Shown here: piece after piece, positions 1-10,097 of the stretch
Position numbering within the stretch: the first letter of the stretch is position 1
Layout: every line of letters starts with the position of its first letter
Assembly: GCA_020444245.1 (NCBI GenBank)
Contig: JAHLLI010000007.1
Coordinates: forward strand, 124,001-188,000
Source: Actinomycetales bacterium
Lineage (GTDB): Bacteria; Actinomycetota; Actinomycetes; Actinomycetales; Cellulomonadaceae
Length of the DNA: 64,000 nt
Reading direction: 5' to 3'
Notes under the pieces: model-generated
The model's database searches: none
What the model was told of the DNA's origin: nothing
What the model saw: the letters and a program-made list of their open reading frames with translations, nothing else
Translations under genes and position numbers: made by a program

Positions 1-305
1 CCGACGGTGGCCGCCTGGCACACGTAGTCGAAGTGCGGGGTGCCGCCGCGGATCACCACGCCGAGCGCCACAACGGCGTCGTAGCCCGCCCTGGCGAACC
101 GGGCCGCGGCCACCGGCAGCTCGAACGAGCCGGGCACCCGCACCACGGTCAGCCGCCCGCCGGTCACGCCTGCGTCGGTCAGGACGCGCAGCGCGCCGTC
201 GAGCAGCCCGCCCATCACCTGCTCGTGCCAGCTCGCCGCCACCACGGCGACGCGGACGTCACCGCCGTCCAGCCGGTCCAGCTCCGGAGCTCCGTGCCCG
301 CTCAT
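1..305 (-). CDS. ribH: 6,7-dimethyl-8-ribityllumazine synthase (partial, 3' end outside window)
   Basis: Condenses 5-amino-6-ribitylaminouracil with 3,4-dihydroxy-2-butanone 4-phosphate, the penultimate riboflavin step, as an icosahedral cytosolic particle. About 101 residues are visible, beginning [17 protein letters not shown]. Family landmarks are present: [30 protein letters not shown] and [18 protein letters not shown], which line the substrate pocket. The ATG at 305-303 overlaps the ribBA stop as ATGA, so translation is coupled. It is the last gene seen in the FMN-riboswitch operon. The C-terminal third lies beyond the window edge. Confidence 0.95.
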   Translation of the reverse strand, partial: MSGHGAPELDRLDGGDVRVAVVAASWHEQVMGGLLDGALRVLTDAGVTGGRLTVVRVPGSFELPVAAARFARAGYDAVVALGVVIRGGTPHFDYVCQAATV

Positions 306-1573
306 TCGTCCTCCTGTGTCCAGCTCAGCAGATGTCCCATCTCGGTGCGCTTGGTGGCCAGGTACGCGGCGTTCTCCGGCGTGCGGCCGACCTCCAGAGC
401 CACCCGGTCCACGATGTCGATCCCGTGGGCGCGCAGCCCGGAGACCTTCGCGGGGTTGTTCGTGAGCAGCCGGACCCCGTCCACGCCGAGGTCGGCGAGG
501 ATCGCGGCGGCGGCGCCGTACTCGCGGCGGTCCGCCGGCAGCCCCAGGTCGAGGTTGGCCTGGACCGTGTCGCGCCCGGAGTCCTGCAGGGCGTACGCGT
601 CGATCTTGGCCTTCAGGCCGATGCCGCGCCCCTCGTGCCCGCGCAGGTAGACCACGGCACCGCCCTCCCGGGCGACCTGGGCCATCGCGGCGTGGAGCTG
701 GGCGCCGCAGTCGCACCGCCGCGACCCGAACGCGTCGCCGGTCAGGCACTCCGAGTGGACCCGGACCACCGGCGTGGGCGCGGGCGAGGCGACCTCGACC
801 GGCACGAGGGCGACGTGCTCCGCGCCGGTGCGCAGGTCGCGGTAGCCGTGCATGACGAAGGTGCCGTCCGCCGTCGGCAGGGTCGCGGTCCCGGTGCGGT
901 GCACCCGCTCGGTCGCCGCGGCCTGCGGCTCGGGACCGGGCAGGTCGTCGTGCGCGAGGCGCCAGGCGGCCAGCTCGGTGATCGTCAGGATGACCAGGCC
1001 CGTCTGCGCGGCCAGGCCGGCGGCGTCGGTCAGGCGCATCATCGCCCCGTCGTCGTGCACGAGCTCGGCGATACCCGCGACCGGGTCCAACCCGGCGAGC
1101 CGGCACAGGTCCACGGCGGCCTCGGTGTGCCCGCCGCGGTGCAGGACGCCGCCCGGCACCGCGCGCAGCGGCAGCACGTGCCCAGGGCGGATGACGTCGT
1201 CCGGGCCGGCCGACGGGTCGGCCAGCACCTGCAGGGTCCGGGCGCGGTCGGCCGCCGAGATGCCGGTCGTGACGCCGTGCGCCGCGTCGACGGTCACGGT
1301 GTACGCGGTGCGGCGCGGGTCCTCGCTGCGCGGCACCATCAGGGGCAGGTGCAGCGCGTCGGCGCGCGCGGCCGGCATCGGGGCGCACAGGTACCCGGAC
1401 GAGTGCCGGACCACCCACGCGACCCACTCGGGGGTCGCCGTGCCGGCCGCGAGCACCACGTCGACCTCGTTCTCCCGGTCGGCCGAGTCGGCCACGAGCA
1501 CCGGAAGGCCCGCCCGGAGCGCGTCGAGCGCTTGCTCGACGGTGCCCAGCTCGGTCACCGGCGCGGCGCTCAC
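302..1573 (-). CDS. ribBA: Bifunctional 3,4-dihydroxy-2-butanone-4-phosphate synthase / GTP cyclohydrolase II
   Basis: Supplies both riboflavin precursors, from ribulose 5-phosphate (residues about 1-205) and from GTP (about 215-423). The cyclohydrolase half has the zinc ligands in [15 protein letters not shown], then [12 protein letters not shown] and LLTNNPAKV. The synthase half keeps [22 protein letters not shown] and [10 protein letters not shown]. Its N-terminal catalytic motif reads RENEVD where the family norm is RENEGD, so the invariant Gly is Val37. The acidic metal ligands remain, so activity is likely but the site is variant. The GTG start at 1573 overlaps the ribE stop as GTGA. 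423 aa is normal for a fused RibBA. Confidence 0.95.
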   Translation of the reverse strand: MSAAPVTELGTVEQALDALRAGLPVLVADSADRENEVDVVLAAGTATPEWVAWVVRHSSGYLCAPMPAARADALHLPLMVPRSEDPRRTAYTVTVDAAHGVTTGISAADRARTLQVLADPSAGPDDVIRPGHVLPLRAVPGGVLHRGGHTEAAVDLCRLAGLDPVAGIAELVHDDGAMMRLTDAAGLAAQTGLVILTITELAAWRLAHDDLPGPEPQAAATERVHRTGTATLPTADGTFVMHGYRDLRTGAEHVALVPVEVASPAPTPVVRVHSECLTGDAFGSRRCDCGAQLHAAMAQVAREGGAVVYLRGHEGRGIGLKAKIDAYALQDSGRDTVQANLDLGLPADRREYGAAAAILADLGVDGVRLLTNNPAKVSGLRAHGIDIVDRVALEVGRTPENAAYLATKRTEMGHLLSWTQEDE

Positions 1574-2184
1574 GCGACACCCGGCCAGGTCATGGCGCCG
1601 GTGGTGACCAGGCGCTCGACGTACTTGGCGATCACGTCGACCTCGAGGTTCACCGGGTCACCGGGCACCAGGCGCCCGAGGGTCGTGACCTCGAGCGTCG
1701 TGGGGATGAGGGACACCCCGAACGCCGCCTCCTCGACCCACGTCACGGTCAGCGACACGCCGCTCACCGCGATCGAGCCCTTCTCGGCGATGTAGCGGGC
1801 CAGTGCCGCCGGGCAGTCGAACGCCAGGTCGTCCCAGCGCTCGCCCGGGGTGCGGGACCGCAGGGTGCCCACCCCGTCGACGTGCCCCTGGACCAGGTGC
1901 CCGTCGAGGCGGCCGTCGGCTCGCACCGCACGCTCGAGGTTGACCCGTGCACCCGCCTCCAGGGCACCGAGGGCCGTGCGGTCCAGGGTCTCGGGCATCA
2001 CGTCGACGCCGAACGCGTCACCGGCCAGCTCGACCACCGTCAGGCACACCCCGTCGACGGCGATCGAGTCGCCAGGACGCGTGCCGACCACCACGGTCGG
2101 GCCTGTGACCTCGAGCCGCGCATCGGCGCCGCGCCTGTCGAGCCGCACCACGGTGCCCAGCTCCTCGACGATCCCCGTGAACAT
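1570..2184 (-). CDS. ribE: Riboflavin synthase, alpha chain
   Basis: Dismutates two 6,7-dimethyl-8-ribityllumazine molecules into riboflavin and the ribH substrate. The 204-aa protein begins [12 protein letters not shown], the family signature, and shows the two tandem lumazine-binding barrels: residues about 1-95 with [13 protein letters not shown], and about 96-190 with [12 protein letters not shown]. The ATG at 2184 overlaps the ribD stop by one base (TGATG). An open frame continues upstream inside ribD, but homology and coupling fix this start. The stop overlaps the ribBA GTG. Confidence 0.96.
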   Translation of the reverse strand: MFTGIVEELGTVVRLDRRGADARLEVTGPTVVVGTRPGDSIAVDGVCLTVVELAGDAFGVDVMPETLDRTALGALEAGARVNLERAVRADGRLDGHLVQGHVDGVGTLRSRTPGERWDDLAFDCPAALARYIAEKGSIAVSGVSLTVTWVEEAAFGVSLIPTTLEVTTLGRLVPGDPVNLEVDVIAKYVERLVTTGAMTWPGVA

Positions 2185-3218
2185 CAGTCCTCCTCCGTGC
2201 GGGCGACCACCAGGACGTCCGCTCCGATCCGTTCGACGTCGGTCACGTGCAGCCGCAGCGCGTCCGCGATCGACGCCACCCCGAGGTCGGCCACCGCCGA
2301 CGGGCCCGCGCCCAGGAACGCCGGCGCGAGGTACGCGTGCACCTCGTCGACCACCCCGGCGCGCAGGAACGTCGCCGCGACGGTCGGTCCGCCCTCGACC
2401 AGCACGTGCCGGACCTCGCGGGAGGCGAGCTCCGCCAGGAGCGCGGCCGGGTCGTGCCCGCCGATCTGCACCAGATCGCCGCCGGGACCGCGCAGCCGCG
2501 CGCCGTCGGGCACGGGCCGGTCCCCCGCCACGACCCGCAGCGGCTGGTGCGCCGCGAGGTCTCCGTGGTCGTCGCGAGCGGTCAGCGCAGGGTCGTCCGC
2601 AAGGACCGTCCCGGTGCCCACGACGATCGCGTCCACCTCGGCCCGCAGCGCGTGGGCGCGGCGCCGGGCGGCCTGCGACGTGATCCAGCGGCTGGACCCG
2701 TCCGCGGCCGCGACGCGCCCGTCCAGGGTGCTGGCCGTCTTGAGGGTCACCCAGGGGCGCCCGCGCCGCACCGCGGCGAGCCACGGCCGCAGCAGCGCCC
2801 GGCCCTCGGGTTCCAGGACGCCCGCCGTGACGTCGACGCCCGCGGCACGCAGGGCCGCTGCGCCGCCCCCGGCCAGCGGCGACGGGTCGGCCACCGCGTG
2901 GACCACACGGGCGACCCCGGCGGCCACTAGGGCCTCGGTGCACGGGCCGGTGCGACCGGTGTGCCGGCACGGCTCGAGGGTGACCACCATCGTCGCGCCT
3001 CGCGGGTCGTGGCCCGCAGCCAGGGTGGCCTCCAGCGCGGCCACCTCCGCGTGCGCGGTACCGGCCCCGCGGTGCCAGCCCTCGCCGAGGACCTGGCCCG
3101 TCGCACCGAGCACGACCGCACCGACCCGCGGGTTGGGGCCGTGCGCCGGCCCACGCCGGGCGAGGTCGAGGGCGCGCGCCATCGCCGCGCGCTCCACCTC
3201 ACCTTGATCCGGCCGCAC
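2184..3218 (-). CDS. ribD: Bifunctional diaminohydroxyphosphoribosylaminopyrimidine deaminase / 5-amino-6-(5-phosphoribosylamino)uracil reductase
   Basis: Performs the second and third steps of the GTP branch of riboflavin synthesis. The N-terminal deaminase (about 1-145) has the zinc motif TAHAEVAAL followed by LEPCRHTGRTGPC. The C-terminal NADPH-dependent reductase (about 150-344) has VTLKTASTLDGRVAAADGSSRWI and VLVEGGPTVAATFL. The start is the GTG at 3218 (MRPDQGEVERAAMARALDLA), about 95 nt below the FMN riboswitch. It is the first gene of the rib operon and overlaps ribE. 344 aa is normal. Confidence 0.95.
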   Translation of the reverse strand: MRPDQGEVERAAMARALDLARRGPAHGPNPRVGAVVLGATGQVLGEGWHRGAGTAHAEVAALEATLAAGHDPRGATMVVTLEPCRHTGRTGPCTEALVAAGVARVVHAVADPSPLAGGGAAALRAAGVDVTAGVLEPEGRALLRPWLAAVRRGRPWVTLKTASTLDGRVAAADGSSRWITSQAARRRAHALRAEVDAIVVGTGTVLADDPALTARDDHGDLAAHQPLRVVAGDRPVPDGARLRGPGGDLVQIGGHDPAALLAELASREVRHVLVEGGPTVAATFLRAGVVDEVHAYLAPAFLGAGPSAVADLGVASIADALRLHVTDVERIGADVLVVARTEED

Positions 3219-3312
3219 CGTTCCTGCCTCCCCGAGCCTCGGGCTCCGGGGGTGGCGACGGGCGCCACGACGCCGTGGTCAGCGGCTCGCGAACGGGCCA
3301 CACCTCGACGCC

Positions 3313-3449
3313 ACGTGCTTCCTCCCATCCGGACTTTCACCGTCGGTCCTGGAGTTCCACCAGGTCAACCGGGCCGGAGGACGAGGTCCACCGGTCCGGG
3401 TCGCGGACTGTCACCGCCGGTTCGGACTTTCACCGACCCCGGAGCACGT
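3313..3449 (-). promoter_or_regulatory. FMN riboswitch (RFN element) controlling ribD-ribE-ribBA-ribH
   Basis: Read on the minus strand, the segment has the RFN hallmarks in order: a P1 arm ACGTGCT near 3449, GGTGAAAGTCCGAACCGGCGG (3415-3435 region), GACAGTCCGCGACCC, a variable stem, GACGGTGAAAGTCCGGATGGGAGG, and the closing arm AGCACGT near 3313. P1 pairs perfectly over seven bases. It lies between rpe and ribD. No U-tract terminator is visible in the ~95 nt before the ribD GTG, so control of translation initiation is the more likely mode; that part is inference. Confidence 0.95.
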
Positions 3450-3551
3450 TTCGTGTCGCCGACATGATCGCACAGCTTGCTGGGTGCACCCGGGACCAGG
3501 GTCCGCGGCGGTCGCACACCGCCCGAGGCGACCGGTGGCCGCCCCAGCGAC

Positions 3552-4214
3552 TCAGTGCAGGTGTGCTCCCGCCAGCTTCCGCAGGCGGGCGATCTCGGCC
3601 CCCGCGTCGGAGGCGCCGTACACCGCGGACCCGGCCACCATGACGTTGGCACCGGCCTCGGCGGCCCTCGCCACCGTCTCCTCCGAGACCCCGCCGTCGA
3701 CCTGGATCCACACGTCCAGGTCCTGCTCGCGGATCGCCTGCCGGGCGGTGCGGATCTTGGGGAGCATCGAGTCCAGGAACGACTGGCCGCCGAAACCCGG
3801 CTCCACGGTCATGACCAGCAGCATGTCGATCTCGGCGAGCAGCGGCAGGAACGGCTCGACGGGTGTCGCGGGCCGCAGCGCGAGTCCCGCCCGCACCCCG
3901 AGCCTGCGCAGCTCGCGGGCGGTGCGGATCGGCGCCTGGCTGGCCTCCGCGTGGATGGTGACCGAGGCCGCGCCCAGCTCGGCGTACGGCGGGGCCCACC
4001 TGTCGGCGTCGGTGACCATCAGGTGCACGTCCAGCGGCCGGGGCGAGACCGCCACGAGCCGCTCGACCACGGGCAGCCCGAGCGTGAGATTGGGCACGAA
4101 GTGGGCGTCCATCACGTCCACGTGGACCATGTCCGCGTCGGCCACCCGCTCCAGCTCGGCGGCAAGGTTCGCGAAGTCGGCCGACAGGATGCTGGGGTGG
4201 ATCAGGGCGTCCAT
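3552..4214 (-). CDS. rpe: Ribulose-phosphate 3-epimerase
   Basis: Interconverts ribulose 5-phosphate and xylulose 5-phosphate in the pentose phosphate pathway; ribulose 5-phosphate is also the RibBA substrate. The 220-aa TIM barrel shows [13 protein letters not shown], the metal-binding His and Asp in [37 protein letters not shown] and IQVDGGV. The ATG is at 4214, four bases after the rsmB stop. It is read from the rsmB side and is followed by the riboswitch-bearing rib operon. Confidence 0.95.
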   Translation of the reverse strand: MDALIHPSILSADFANLAAELERVADADMVHVDVMDAHFVPNLTLGLPVVERLVAVSPRPLDVHLMVTDADRWAPPYAELGAASVTIHAEASQAPIRTARELRRLGVRAGLALRPATPVEPFLPLLAEIDMLLVMTVEPGFGGQSFLDSMLPKIRTARQAIREQDLDVWIQVDGGVSEETVARAAEAGANVMVAGSAVYGASDAGAEIARLRKLAGAHLH

Positions 4215-4218
4215 GGCC

Positions 4219-5730
4219 TCAGTCTGCCCGACCCGAGGCCGGTCGCCGGCGAAGCAGCGTGAGGTGCATCGCGTCCGTGCCGTGCACGTGCGGCCACAGC
4301 TGCGCGTGCGGGCCCGGGCCGAGCGGCAGGCCCGGTGCCACGGCGTGCAGCGCGGCGGGCGCGTCCAGGAGCTCGACGTCCTCGCGACCGGCGACGACGT
4401 CGGCGACCACCACCCGGGTCTCGGCCACGTGCGGGGAGCACGTCACGTACGCGACCACCCCACCCGGCGCCGTGGCGTCCAGCGCGGACTCGAGCAGGGA
4501 CCGCTGCAGGTCGCCGAGCGCGGGGACGTCCGCGGGCCGGCGGCGCCAGCGTGACTCCGGGCGCCGCCTCAGGGCGCCGAGCCCCGTGCACGGCGCGTCC
4601 ACGAGCACGCGTGCGTACCGGTCAGGCTCGACCCGGCCCACCTCGCGCCCGTCGCCGACCCGCACCTCCACGGAGTCGAGCGCCGCGACCGCGCGACGCA
4701 CCAGATCGGCCCGATGCGGCTGGAGCTCGTTGGCCACGAGGCTCGCACCGCGCTGCGCGGCCAGGGCGCCGAGCAGGCCGGCCTTGCCACCCGGACCCGC
4801 GCACACGTCGAGCCACGCCTCCTCGCCACTCTCGTCGGCGGCCACCTCCACCGGCACGGCGGCCAGCGCCAGGGCGACGAGCTGGCTGCCCTCGTCCTGC
4901 ACCGCGACGCGCCCCTGGGCGACGCCCGGCACGCTGGCCGGGTCTCCCCCGGCCAGCCGCACGGCCGTCGGTGCCCAGCGGCCGGGTTCGGCGCCGGGCA
5001 GCGAACCGAGGAGCTCTTCCCGATCCGCCAGGCCGGGCCGGACCACCAGGGTCACGGCCGGCGGCGCGTTGTCCGCCTCGAGCAGCGCGACCAGCTCCTC
5101 GGCGGGTCGCCCGTCGGCCATCAGCGCTTGGCGCAGCGCCCGCACCACCCACGCCGGGTGCGAGTACCGCACGGCCAATGACTCGACCTCCTCGCCGGGC
5201 GCCACCCGGTCCCACCACTGGTCCGCTGGCGTCGCCGCGACCCGCCGGAGCACGGCGTTGACCAGCTGGGCCGGCCCGGCACCGACCCGGGCGCGGGCCA
5301 GCGCGACGGTCTGGGACACCGCCGCGTGCGCCGGGATCCGCATGCCGAGCAGCTGGTGCGCGCCCAGCCGCAGCACGTCGAGCAGCGGTGGGTCGAGCTC
5401 GCCCACGGGGCGGTCGGCCGCGACCGCCAGCACCGCGTCGTACCGGCCTCGCAGCCGCAGCGTGCCGTAGGCCAGCTCGGTGGCCAGCGCCGCGTCGCGG
5501 CCGGTGATCCGGCGGGCCCTCAGCAGCGGCGGCAGGACGAGGTTGGCGTAGGCGTCGGAGTCGGCGACCTGACGCAGCACGTCGAAGGCGGCCTCGCGGG
5601 CGTGGTCGGTGGTCCGGGCTCGGCGGGCCGGCGCCTGGGCGCTGCGTGCGCCGCGGTTCTCGGCGCGGGCTGCGCCGCGCTGCCGCCCGCGGGCGTCGCG
5701 GCGACCGTCGTCGCGCCCGGGCCCGCTCAC
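4219..5730 (-). CDS. rsmB: 16S rRNA (cytosine-C5)-methyltransferase RsmB/Sun family, with N-terminal NusB-like domain
   Basis: Predicted to methylate C967 of 16S rRNA using S-adenosylmethionine. The first ~50 residues are Arg/Ala-rich and disordered. A NusB-like RNA-binding domain follows ([26 protein letters not shown] to about residue 190), then a Rossmann methyltransferase with [32 protein letters not shown] (catalytic Cys) and [13 protein letters not shown] (second Cys). The GTG start at 5730 overlaps the fmt stop as GTGA. A longer open frame runs upstream but is a shadow of fmt. 503 aa. Confidence 0.9.
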   Translation of the reverse strand: MSGPGRDDGRRDARGRQRGAARAENRGARSAQAPARRARTTDHAREAAFDVLRQVADSDAYANLVLPPLLRARRITGRDAALATELAYGTLRLRGRYDAVLAVAADRPVGELDPPLLDVLRLGAHQLLGMRIPAHAAVSQTVALARARVGAGPAQLVNAVLRRVAATPADQWWDRVAPGEEVESLAVRYSHPAWVVRALRQALMADGRPAEELVALLEADNAPPAVTLVVRPGLADREELLGSLPGAEPGRWAPTAVRLAGGDPASVPGVAQGRVAVQDEGSQLVALALAAVPVEVAADESGEEAWLDVCAGPGGKAGLLGALAAQRGASLVANELQPHRADLVRRAVAALDSVEVRVGDGREVGRVEPDRYARVLVDAPCTGLGALRRRPESRWRRRPADVPALGDLQRSLLESALDATAPGGVVAYVTCSPHVAETRVVVADVVAGREDVELLDAPAALHAVAPGLPLGPGPHAQLWPHVHGTDAMHLTLLRRRPASGRAD

Positions 5731-6662
5731 CCGGCCCCCAGGACGGCGCCGTCGTCCGGGCGCGCACCCCTGGCCCAGTCCGCAGCGGGCATCAGCCGTC
5801 GCCCGGACGGGGCGACGTCGCCGAGCTGCACCGGGTCGGTCGCGGTGCCCACGAGCACCTCCGCCCGGGACACCCGCAGCGCGCCGGGCGCCAGCGGCTC
5901 GGCGTCGGGGCGAGGCACCACGGGGCCGAGCTTGAGGCGGGCGCCCTCCGGGTCGGTGGTCCACGCTCCTGGCGCAGGCGTGCACGCCCGGACCCGCCGG
6001 TCCACCGCTGTCGCGGGGTGCTCCCAGCGCACCCGTGCGTCGTCCGTGGTGAGCCGCGGCGCCAGGCTCACGTCGTCCGCCGGCTGCGGGATCGCCACGA
6101 GGTCGCCGGCGGCCAGGCCGTCCACGGTCGCCACGAGCAGCCCGGACCCGGCCTCGGCGAGCCGGCCGAGCAGCTCGCCCGCGGTGTCGCGCGGGCGCAC
6201 CTCCTCGGTGAGCGTCCCGTACACCGGGCCGGTGTCGAGGCCGGCCTCGAGGCGGAACGTCGTCGCGCCGGTGAGCTCGTCGCCGTGCAGCAGCGCGTGC
6301 TGGACGGGGGCCGCCCCGCGCCACGCCGGCAGCAGGGAGAAGTGCAGGTTCACCCAGCCGTGCCGGGGGACGTCGAGCAGACCGGCCGGGACCAGTCCCC
6401 CGTAGGCCACGACCGCCGCGAGGTCCAGGTCGAGGGCGGCGATCCGCTCCGCGGCCTCGGGGTCGCGCAGCGTCCGCGGCGTGAGGACCTCGACGCCGGC
6501 CTCCTGCGCCGCCACGCTCACGGGGCTGGGCACGAGCCGTCGGCCCCGTCCCGCCGGTGCGTCCGGCCTGGTCAGGACCGCGACGACCTCGTGCTCCGAG
6601 GCCAGCAGCCGGGCGAGGGACGGCAGGGCGACCTCGGGGGTCCCGGCGAACAGCAGGCGCAC
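5727..6662 (-). CDS. fmt: Methionyl-tRNA formyltransferase
   Basis: Formylates initiator Met-tRNA with 10-formyl-tetrahydrofolate. The 311-aa protein starts [16 protein letters not shown], has the catalytic Asn/His segment [19 protein letters not shown], and the Asp in [13 protein letters not shown]. The C-terminal OB domain follows from about residue 205. The ATG is at 6662. A 68-bp spacer separates it from priA, and its stop is coupled to rsmB. Confidence 0.95.
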   Translation of the reverse strand: MRLLFAGTPEVALPSLARLLASEHEVVAVLTRPDAPAGRGRRLVPSPVSVAAQEAGVEVLTPRTLRDPEAAERIAALDLDLAAVVAYGGLVPAGLLDVPRHGWVNLHFSLLPAWRGAAPVQHALLHGDELTGATTFRLEAGLDTGPVYGTLTEEVRPRDTAGELLGRLAEAGSGLLVATVDGLAAGDLVAIPQPADDVSLAPRLTTDDARVRWEHPATAVDRRVRACTPAPGAWTTDPEGARLKLGPVVPRPDAEPLAPGALRVSRAEVLVGTATDPVQLGDVAPSGRRLMPAADWARGARPDDGAVLGAG

Positions 6663-6730
6663 CCGTCGATCCTAGGCGACGCAAGCGTCGCCACCCTGCC
6701 CGTGACGGGCGTCGGGACCCGCCGGCCGGC

Positions 6731-8800
6731 CTACCCCGGGTCGCCCGGCTCGACGCGCACGCGCACCGGCGTCTCCCGCCGCGCACTGCGGGTCGCGAGC
6801 ACGGCCCTCAGGTCGGCCACGAGCTCCGCCGAGCGCTCCCACGGCGTGACGAGCAGCGCCCGCACCGGACGGGCCTGCTCGGGGTCGAGGACATCCTCCG
6901 GCGCGGGGCCGGTGGGCACCGGGCCGCGCACCGTGGTCGGTGCCCGCAGGGCTCCCACCACACCTGCGACTGCGGCCCGCTCCCCCTCGATCGCGACGAG
7001 GTGCGCCGCCGGTGGTAGCCCCACGGCGGTCCGGTCGGCGAGGACGCGCTCGGCCAGCCCGGCCGGGTCCCACCGGACGAACGCCCCCGCCAGCGGATCG
7101 GGCACGTCACCGACGAGCACCGCGACCCCGCCCTGACCCGCCGGCCGGACCAGCGAAGCCGCGCCGAGCCAGTGACGCAGGGCCGCCTCGTCGGCGTCCA
7201 GGCCCGGCCGCGCGGCGGTCACCTGGGCGTCCAGCAGCACCGCGGCGGCGTAGCCGCCCTCGACGGCAGGCTCGGCGCCCGGCGTCGCGACCACCAGGGA
7301 CCGCCCGGCCGGGACGGTCGCGAGCACGCCCTGACCCGCCGTCGACCGTCGCAACGGCACGCCCGGGAACGCCCGCCCGAGCTCCTCGGCGGTCCGCTCG
7401 GCCCCGACGGCGACGGACCGCAACCCGGTGTGCCCGCACTCCGGGCAGCGCCACGCCCCGGACAGCGCACCGCACCACGCGCACGCCGGCACCGCGTGCG
7501 AGCCGGCCAGCCGCAACGGCCCGCCGCACGTGGCACACCGGGCCACCGTCCGGCACTCGGCGCAGGCCACGACGGGCAGGTAGCCCGCCCGGGGCACCTG
7601 CACCAGCACCGGACCGCGCTCGAGCCCGTCCCGGATCGCCCGCCACGCCGCCGACGGCAACCTGGCCGCCGCTGCGGCGCCCTCGCGCGCCAGCTCGGCC
7701 CGGTCCAGGTGCACCGGGCGCGGGGAGGACTGACGGACCTCCGCGCGGTCGGCGACGACAGGGCGCGCCCAGCCCTGCGCAACCCACCGCTGGGCGGCCA
7801 CGGACCGCACGTAGCCCCCGACGAGGAGCGCGACGCCCCCCTCGGCGCGCATCGCCAGGACCTCGCGAGCATTCGGGTACGGCGCGCGCGGCTCGTCGTG
7901 CAGGGGGTCGCCGTCGTCCCAGCACACCGCCAGCCCGAGATCAGCGACCGGCGCGAACGCCGCCGCGCGGGTTCCCACCGCCACGTCCGCCGCGCCCCTG
8001 GCGACCGCGAGGAACGACCGGTACCGGGCCGCAGGCCCGTCGTCCGCGACGAGCCGCACCCAGCCGCGCCCACCGGGTCGCCACGCCGGCACGCCCGCGC
8101 GTTCCAACGCGTCGCCGACCAGCGCCACCTCCGCCCCGGACGGCACGACCACCAGGGCCCCGCGACCGCCCCGACGTGCGGCGACCACGGCCTCGGCCAG
8201 CTGGTCGGTCCAGGGCTGGGCGGACCACGGCAGCGCCTGCCAGACGGCCCGCGGCGCCTCGCCGTCCGCCACCCGGCGCAGGAACGCCGCGCCACCGATG
8301 TGCCGGTACCACGACGACCGCGCTCGCACGTCCTGCCCGACATCGGCGTCCGCCCCGGGCTTGGCGAGCTCCGGCCACTGCTCCGCCTCGACGCGTGCGT
8401 GCCGCGGCGGCACCGCGAGGCGCAGCACGTCCGCCAGCGTCCCGGCCCATCGACGCGCCACGAGCCGGGCCAGCTCCAGCACCTGCGGGGTCAGCACGAC
8501 CTCGTCGGACACCACGCGCCGCAGCGGCGTCAACGTCCCCTCGTGGTCGCTCTCGCCCACCCGGGCGACGACCCAGCCGTCCACGTCCTGCCCGGCGAAC
8601 CGGACCTTGACCCGCACGCCGGGACGCGCGCGCTCGGCGTCGGCGGCGGGCACGAGGTAGTCGAAGAGCCGGTCCAGGTGCGGCAGCGGGCGGTCCACCG
8701 CCACCCGTGCGACCGGCAGATCCTGGGCGACCTCGAACGGCGCCTTGCGTCGCCGCCGGGCACGAGGCATGCCCGGGAGCGCCGGCTGGTCGGGATCCAC
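6731..8800 (-). CDS. priA: PriA-like primosomal protein N', helicase-dead actinobacterial form
   Basis: A replication-restart protein homologue, 689 aa. The N-terminal 3'-DNA-binding domain is recognisable (VARVAVDRPLPHLDRLFDYLVPA). The eight zinc-binding cysteines are intact in CAECRTVARCATCGGPL and CAWCGALSGAWRCPECGHTG, around residues 410-460. The helicase core is degenerate: no GxxGxGKT Walker A is present (the region reads LVVVPSGAEVALVGDAL) and the DEAH box is WDDGD. Loss of the ATPase motifs is typical of actinobacterial PriA, so a structural role at forks is likely rather than unwinding. The start at 8800 (MDPDQPALPGM) is the best candidate. Confidence 0.88.
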   Translation of the reverse strand: MDPDQPALPGMPRARRRRKAPFEVAQDLPVARVAVDRPLPHLDRLFDYLVPAADAERARPGVRVKVRFAGQDVDGWVVARVGESDHEGTLTPLRRVVSDEVVLTPQVLELARLVARRWAGTLADVLRLAVPPRHARVEAEQWPELAKPGADADVGQDVRARSSWYRHIGGAAFLRRVADGEAPRAVWQALPWSAQPWTDQLAEAVVAARRGGRGALVVVPSGAEVALVGDALERAGVPAWRPGGRGWVRLVADDGPAARYRSFLAVARGAADVAVGTRAAAFAPVADLGLAVCWDDGDPLHDEPRAPYPNAREVLAMRAEGGVALLVGGYVRSVAAQRWVAQGWARPVVADRAEVRQSSPRPVHLDRAELAREGAAAAARLPSAAWRAIRDGLERGPVLVQVPRAGYLPVVACAECRTVARCATCGGPLRLAGSHAVPACAWCGALSGAWRCPECGHTGLRSVAVGAERTAEELGRAFPGVPLRRSTAGQGVLATVPAGRSLVVATPGAEPAVEGGYAAAVLLDAQVTAARPGLDADEAALRHWLGAASLVRPAGQGGVAVLVGDVPDPLAGAFVRWDPAGLAERVLADRTAVGLPPAAHLVAIEGERAAVAGVVGALRAPTTVRGPVPTGPAPEDVLDPEQARPVRALLVTPWERSAELVADLRAVLATRSARRETPVRVRVEPGDPG

Positions 8801-8855
8801 GGCCTCATCCCACCACGAGCCACCCTCACCGGAGTGCGGTCCACCACCGGGATCG

Positions 8856-8875
8856 GCGGCGGGCTCGCCCGCCGC
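8856..8875 (-). terminator. Hairpin terminator directly after metK
   Basis: GCGGCGGGC and GCCCGCCGC form a 9-bp perfect stem with almost no loop, starting one base after the metK stop. No U-run follows, as is usual for hairpin terminators in very GC-rich actinobacteria. It separates metK from priA, 55 bp further on. Confidence 0.6.
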
Positions 8876-10093
8876 TCAGGACAGGGCTGCGTGCAGGTCC
8901 AGCACCCGGTCGGTCCGCTCCCACGTGAAGTCCGCGAGCTCGCGCCCGAAGTGCCCGTAGGCGGCGGTGCGGGAGTAGATCGGCCGCAGCAGGTCCAGGT
9001 CCCGCACGATCGCGCCGGGGCGCAGGTCGAAGACCTCCCGGATGGCGGCCGTGAGCCGGTCGAGCGGCACGGTCTCGGTGCCGAAGGTCTCGACGTACAG
9101 CCCCACCGGGTGCGACGAGCCGATCGCGTAGGCCACCTGGACCTCGCACCGGCGCGCCAGCCCGGCGGCGACGACGTTCTTGGCGACCCAGCGCATCGCG
9201 TACGACGCCGAACGGTCGACCTTCGACGGGTCCTTGCCGGAGAAGGCGCCGCCACCGTGGCGCGCCATACCACCGTAGGTGTCGACGATGATCTTGCGTC
9301 CGGTGAGGCCGGCGTCGCCCTGGGGTCCGCCGATGACGAACTGGCCGGTCGGGTTGACCAGGAGCCGGTGGCCCACGGTGTCCAGGTCGAGCGCGTCGAG
9401 GTCGAGCGCGTCGAGGACCGGCACCACCACGTGCTCGGCGATCTCGGGCGCGAGCCGCGCGTCCAGCGGGATCCCCGGGTCGTGCTGCGTGGAGACGACC
9501 ACGGTGTCCAGCCGTACGGCGCGCTCACCGTCGTAGCCGATGGTGACCTGCGTCTTGCCGTCCGGGCGCAGGTAGTCCAGCGTGCCTTCCTTGCGCACCG
9601 TCGCGAGGCGCTCGGCCAGGCGATGGGCCACCCAGATCGGCAGGGGCATCAGGGACGGCGTGTCGTCGCACGCGTAGCCGAACATCAGGCCCTGGTCCCC
9701 GGCGCCCTGAGCCTCGATCGGGTCGTCCACACCTACCCCGTCGTGGCGGATCTCCCACGCCTTGTCGACGCCGGCCGCGATATCCGGGGACTGCTGGCCG
9801 ATCGAGACCGACACGCCGCAGGAGTGCGAGTCGAAACCGATCTCCGACGACGTGTAGCCGATCCGGCGCAACGTCTCGCGCACCACCTGAGGGATCTCGA
9901 CGTAGGCCTCCGTGGTGACCTCGCCGGCCACGTGCACCAGACCCGTGGTGACCATCGTCTCCACCGCGACCCGGGCGCCGGGGTCCTGCGCGAGCATCGC
10001 GTCGAGGATGCCGTCGGAGATCTGGTCGCACACCTTGTCCGGGTGGCCCTCGGTCACCGACTCGGACGTGAACAGCCGCAGGTCGGAGGTCAT
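8876..10093 (-). CDS. metK: S-adenosylmethionine synthetase
   Basis: Makes S-adenosylmethionine from ATP and methionine; the product feeds RsmB and other methyltransferases. 405 aa with [64 protein letters not shown] and [13 protein letters not shown], all diagnostic. A perfect tandem 15-bp repeat (GGTCGAGCGCGTCGA twice on the plus strand, about 9386-9415) encodes [10 protein letters not shown] in the loop before LLVNPTG. It looks like a recent in-frame slippage product at a tolerant site. The ATG is at 10093, four bases downstream of the coaBC stop. Confidence 0.97.
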   Translation of the reverse strand: MTSDLRLFTSESVTEGHPDKVCDQISDGILDAMLAQDPGARVAVETMVTTGLVHVAGEVTTEAYVEIPQVVRETLRRIGYTSSEIGFDSHSCGVSVSIGQQSPDIAAGVDKAWEIRHDGVGVDDPIEAQGAGDQGLMFGYACDDTPSLMPLPIWVAHRLAERLATVRKEGTLDYLRPDGKTQVTIGYDGERAVRLDTVVVSTQHDPGIPLDARLAPEIAEHVVVPVLDALDLDALDLDTVGHRLLVNPTGQFVIGGPQGDAGLTGRKIIVDTYGGMARHGGGAFSGKDPSKVDRSASYAMRWVAKNVVAAGLARRCEVQVAYAIGSSHPVGLYVETFGTETVPLDRLTAAIREVFDLRPGAIVRDLDLLRPIYSRTAAYGHFGRELADFTWERTDRVLDLHAALS

Positions 10094-10097
10094 GCGG

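Noticed and set aside
1570-2970. An extended riboflavin synthase reading frame of 466 codons
   Set aside because: The first half is an out-of-frame shadow of ribD; the [10 protein letters not shown] start at 2184 overlaps the ribD stop as expected.
6731-8800. Loss of Walker A in PriA as a novel feature
   Set aside because: Helicase-dead PriA is normal in actinobacteria; the zinc cysteines and N-terminal domain are intact.
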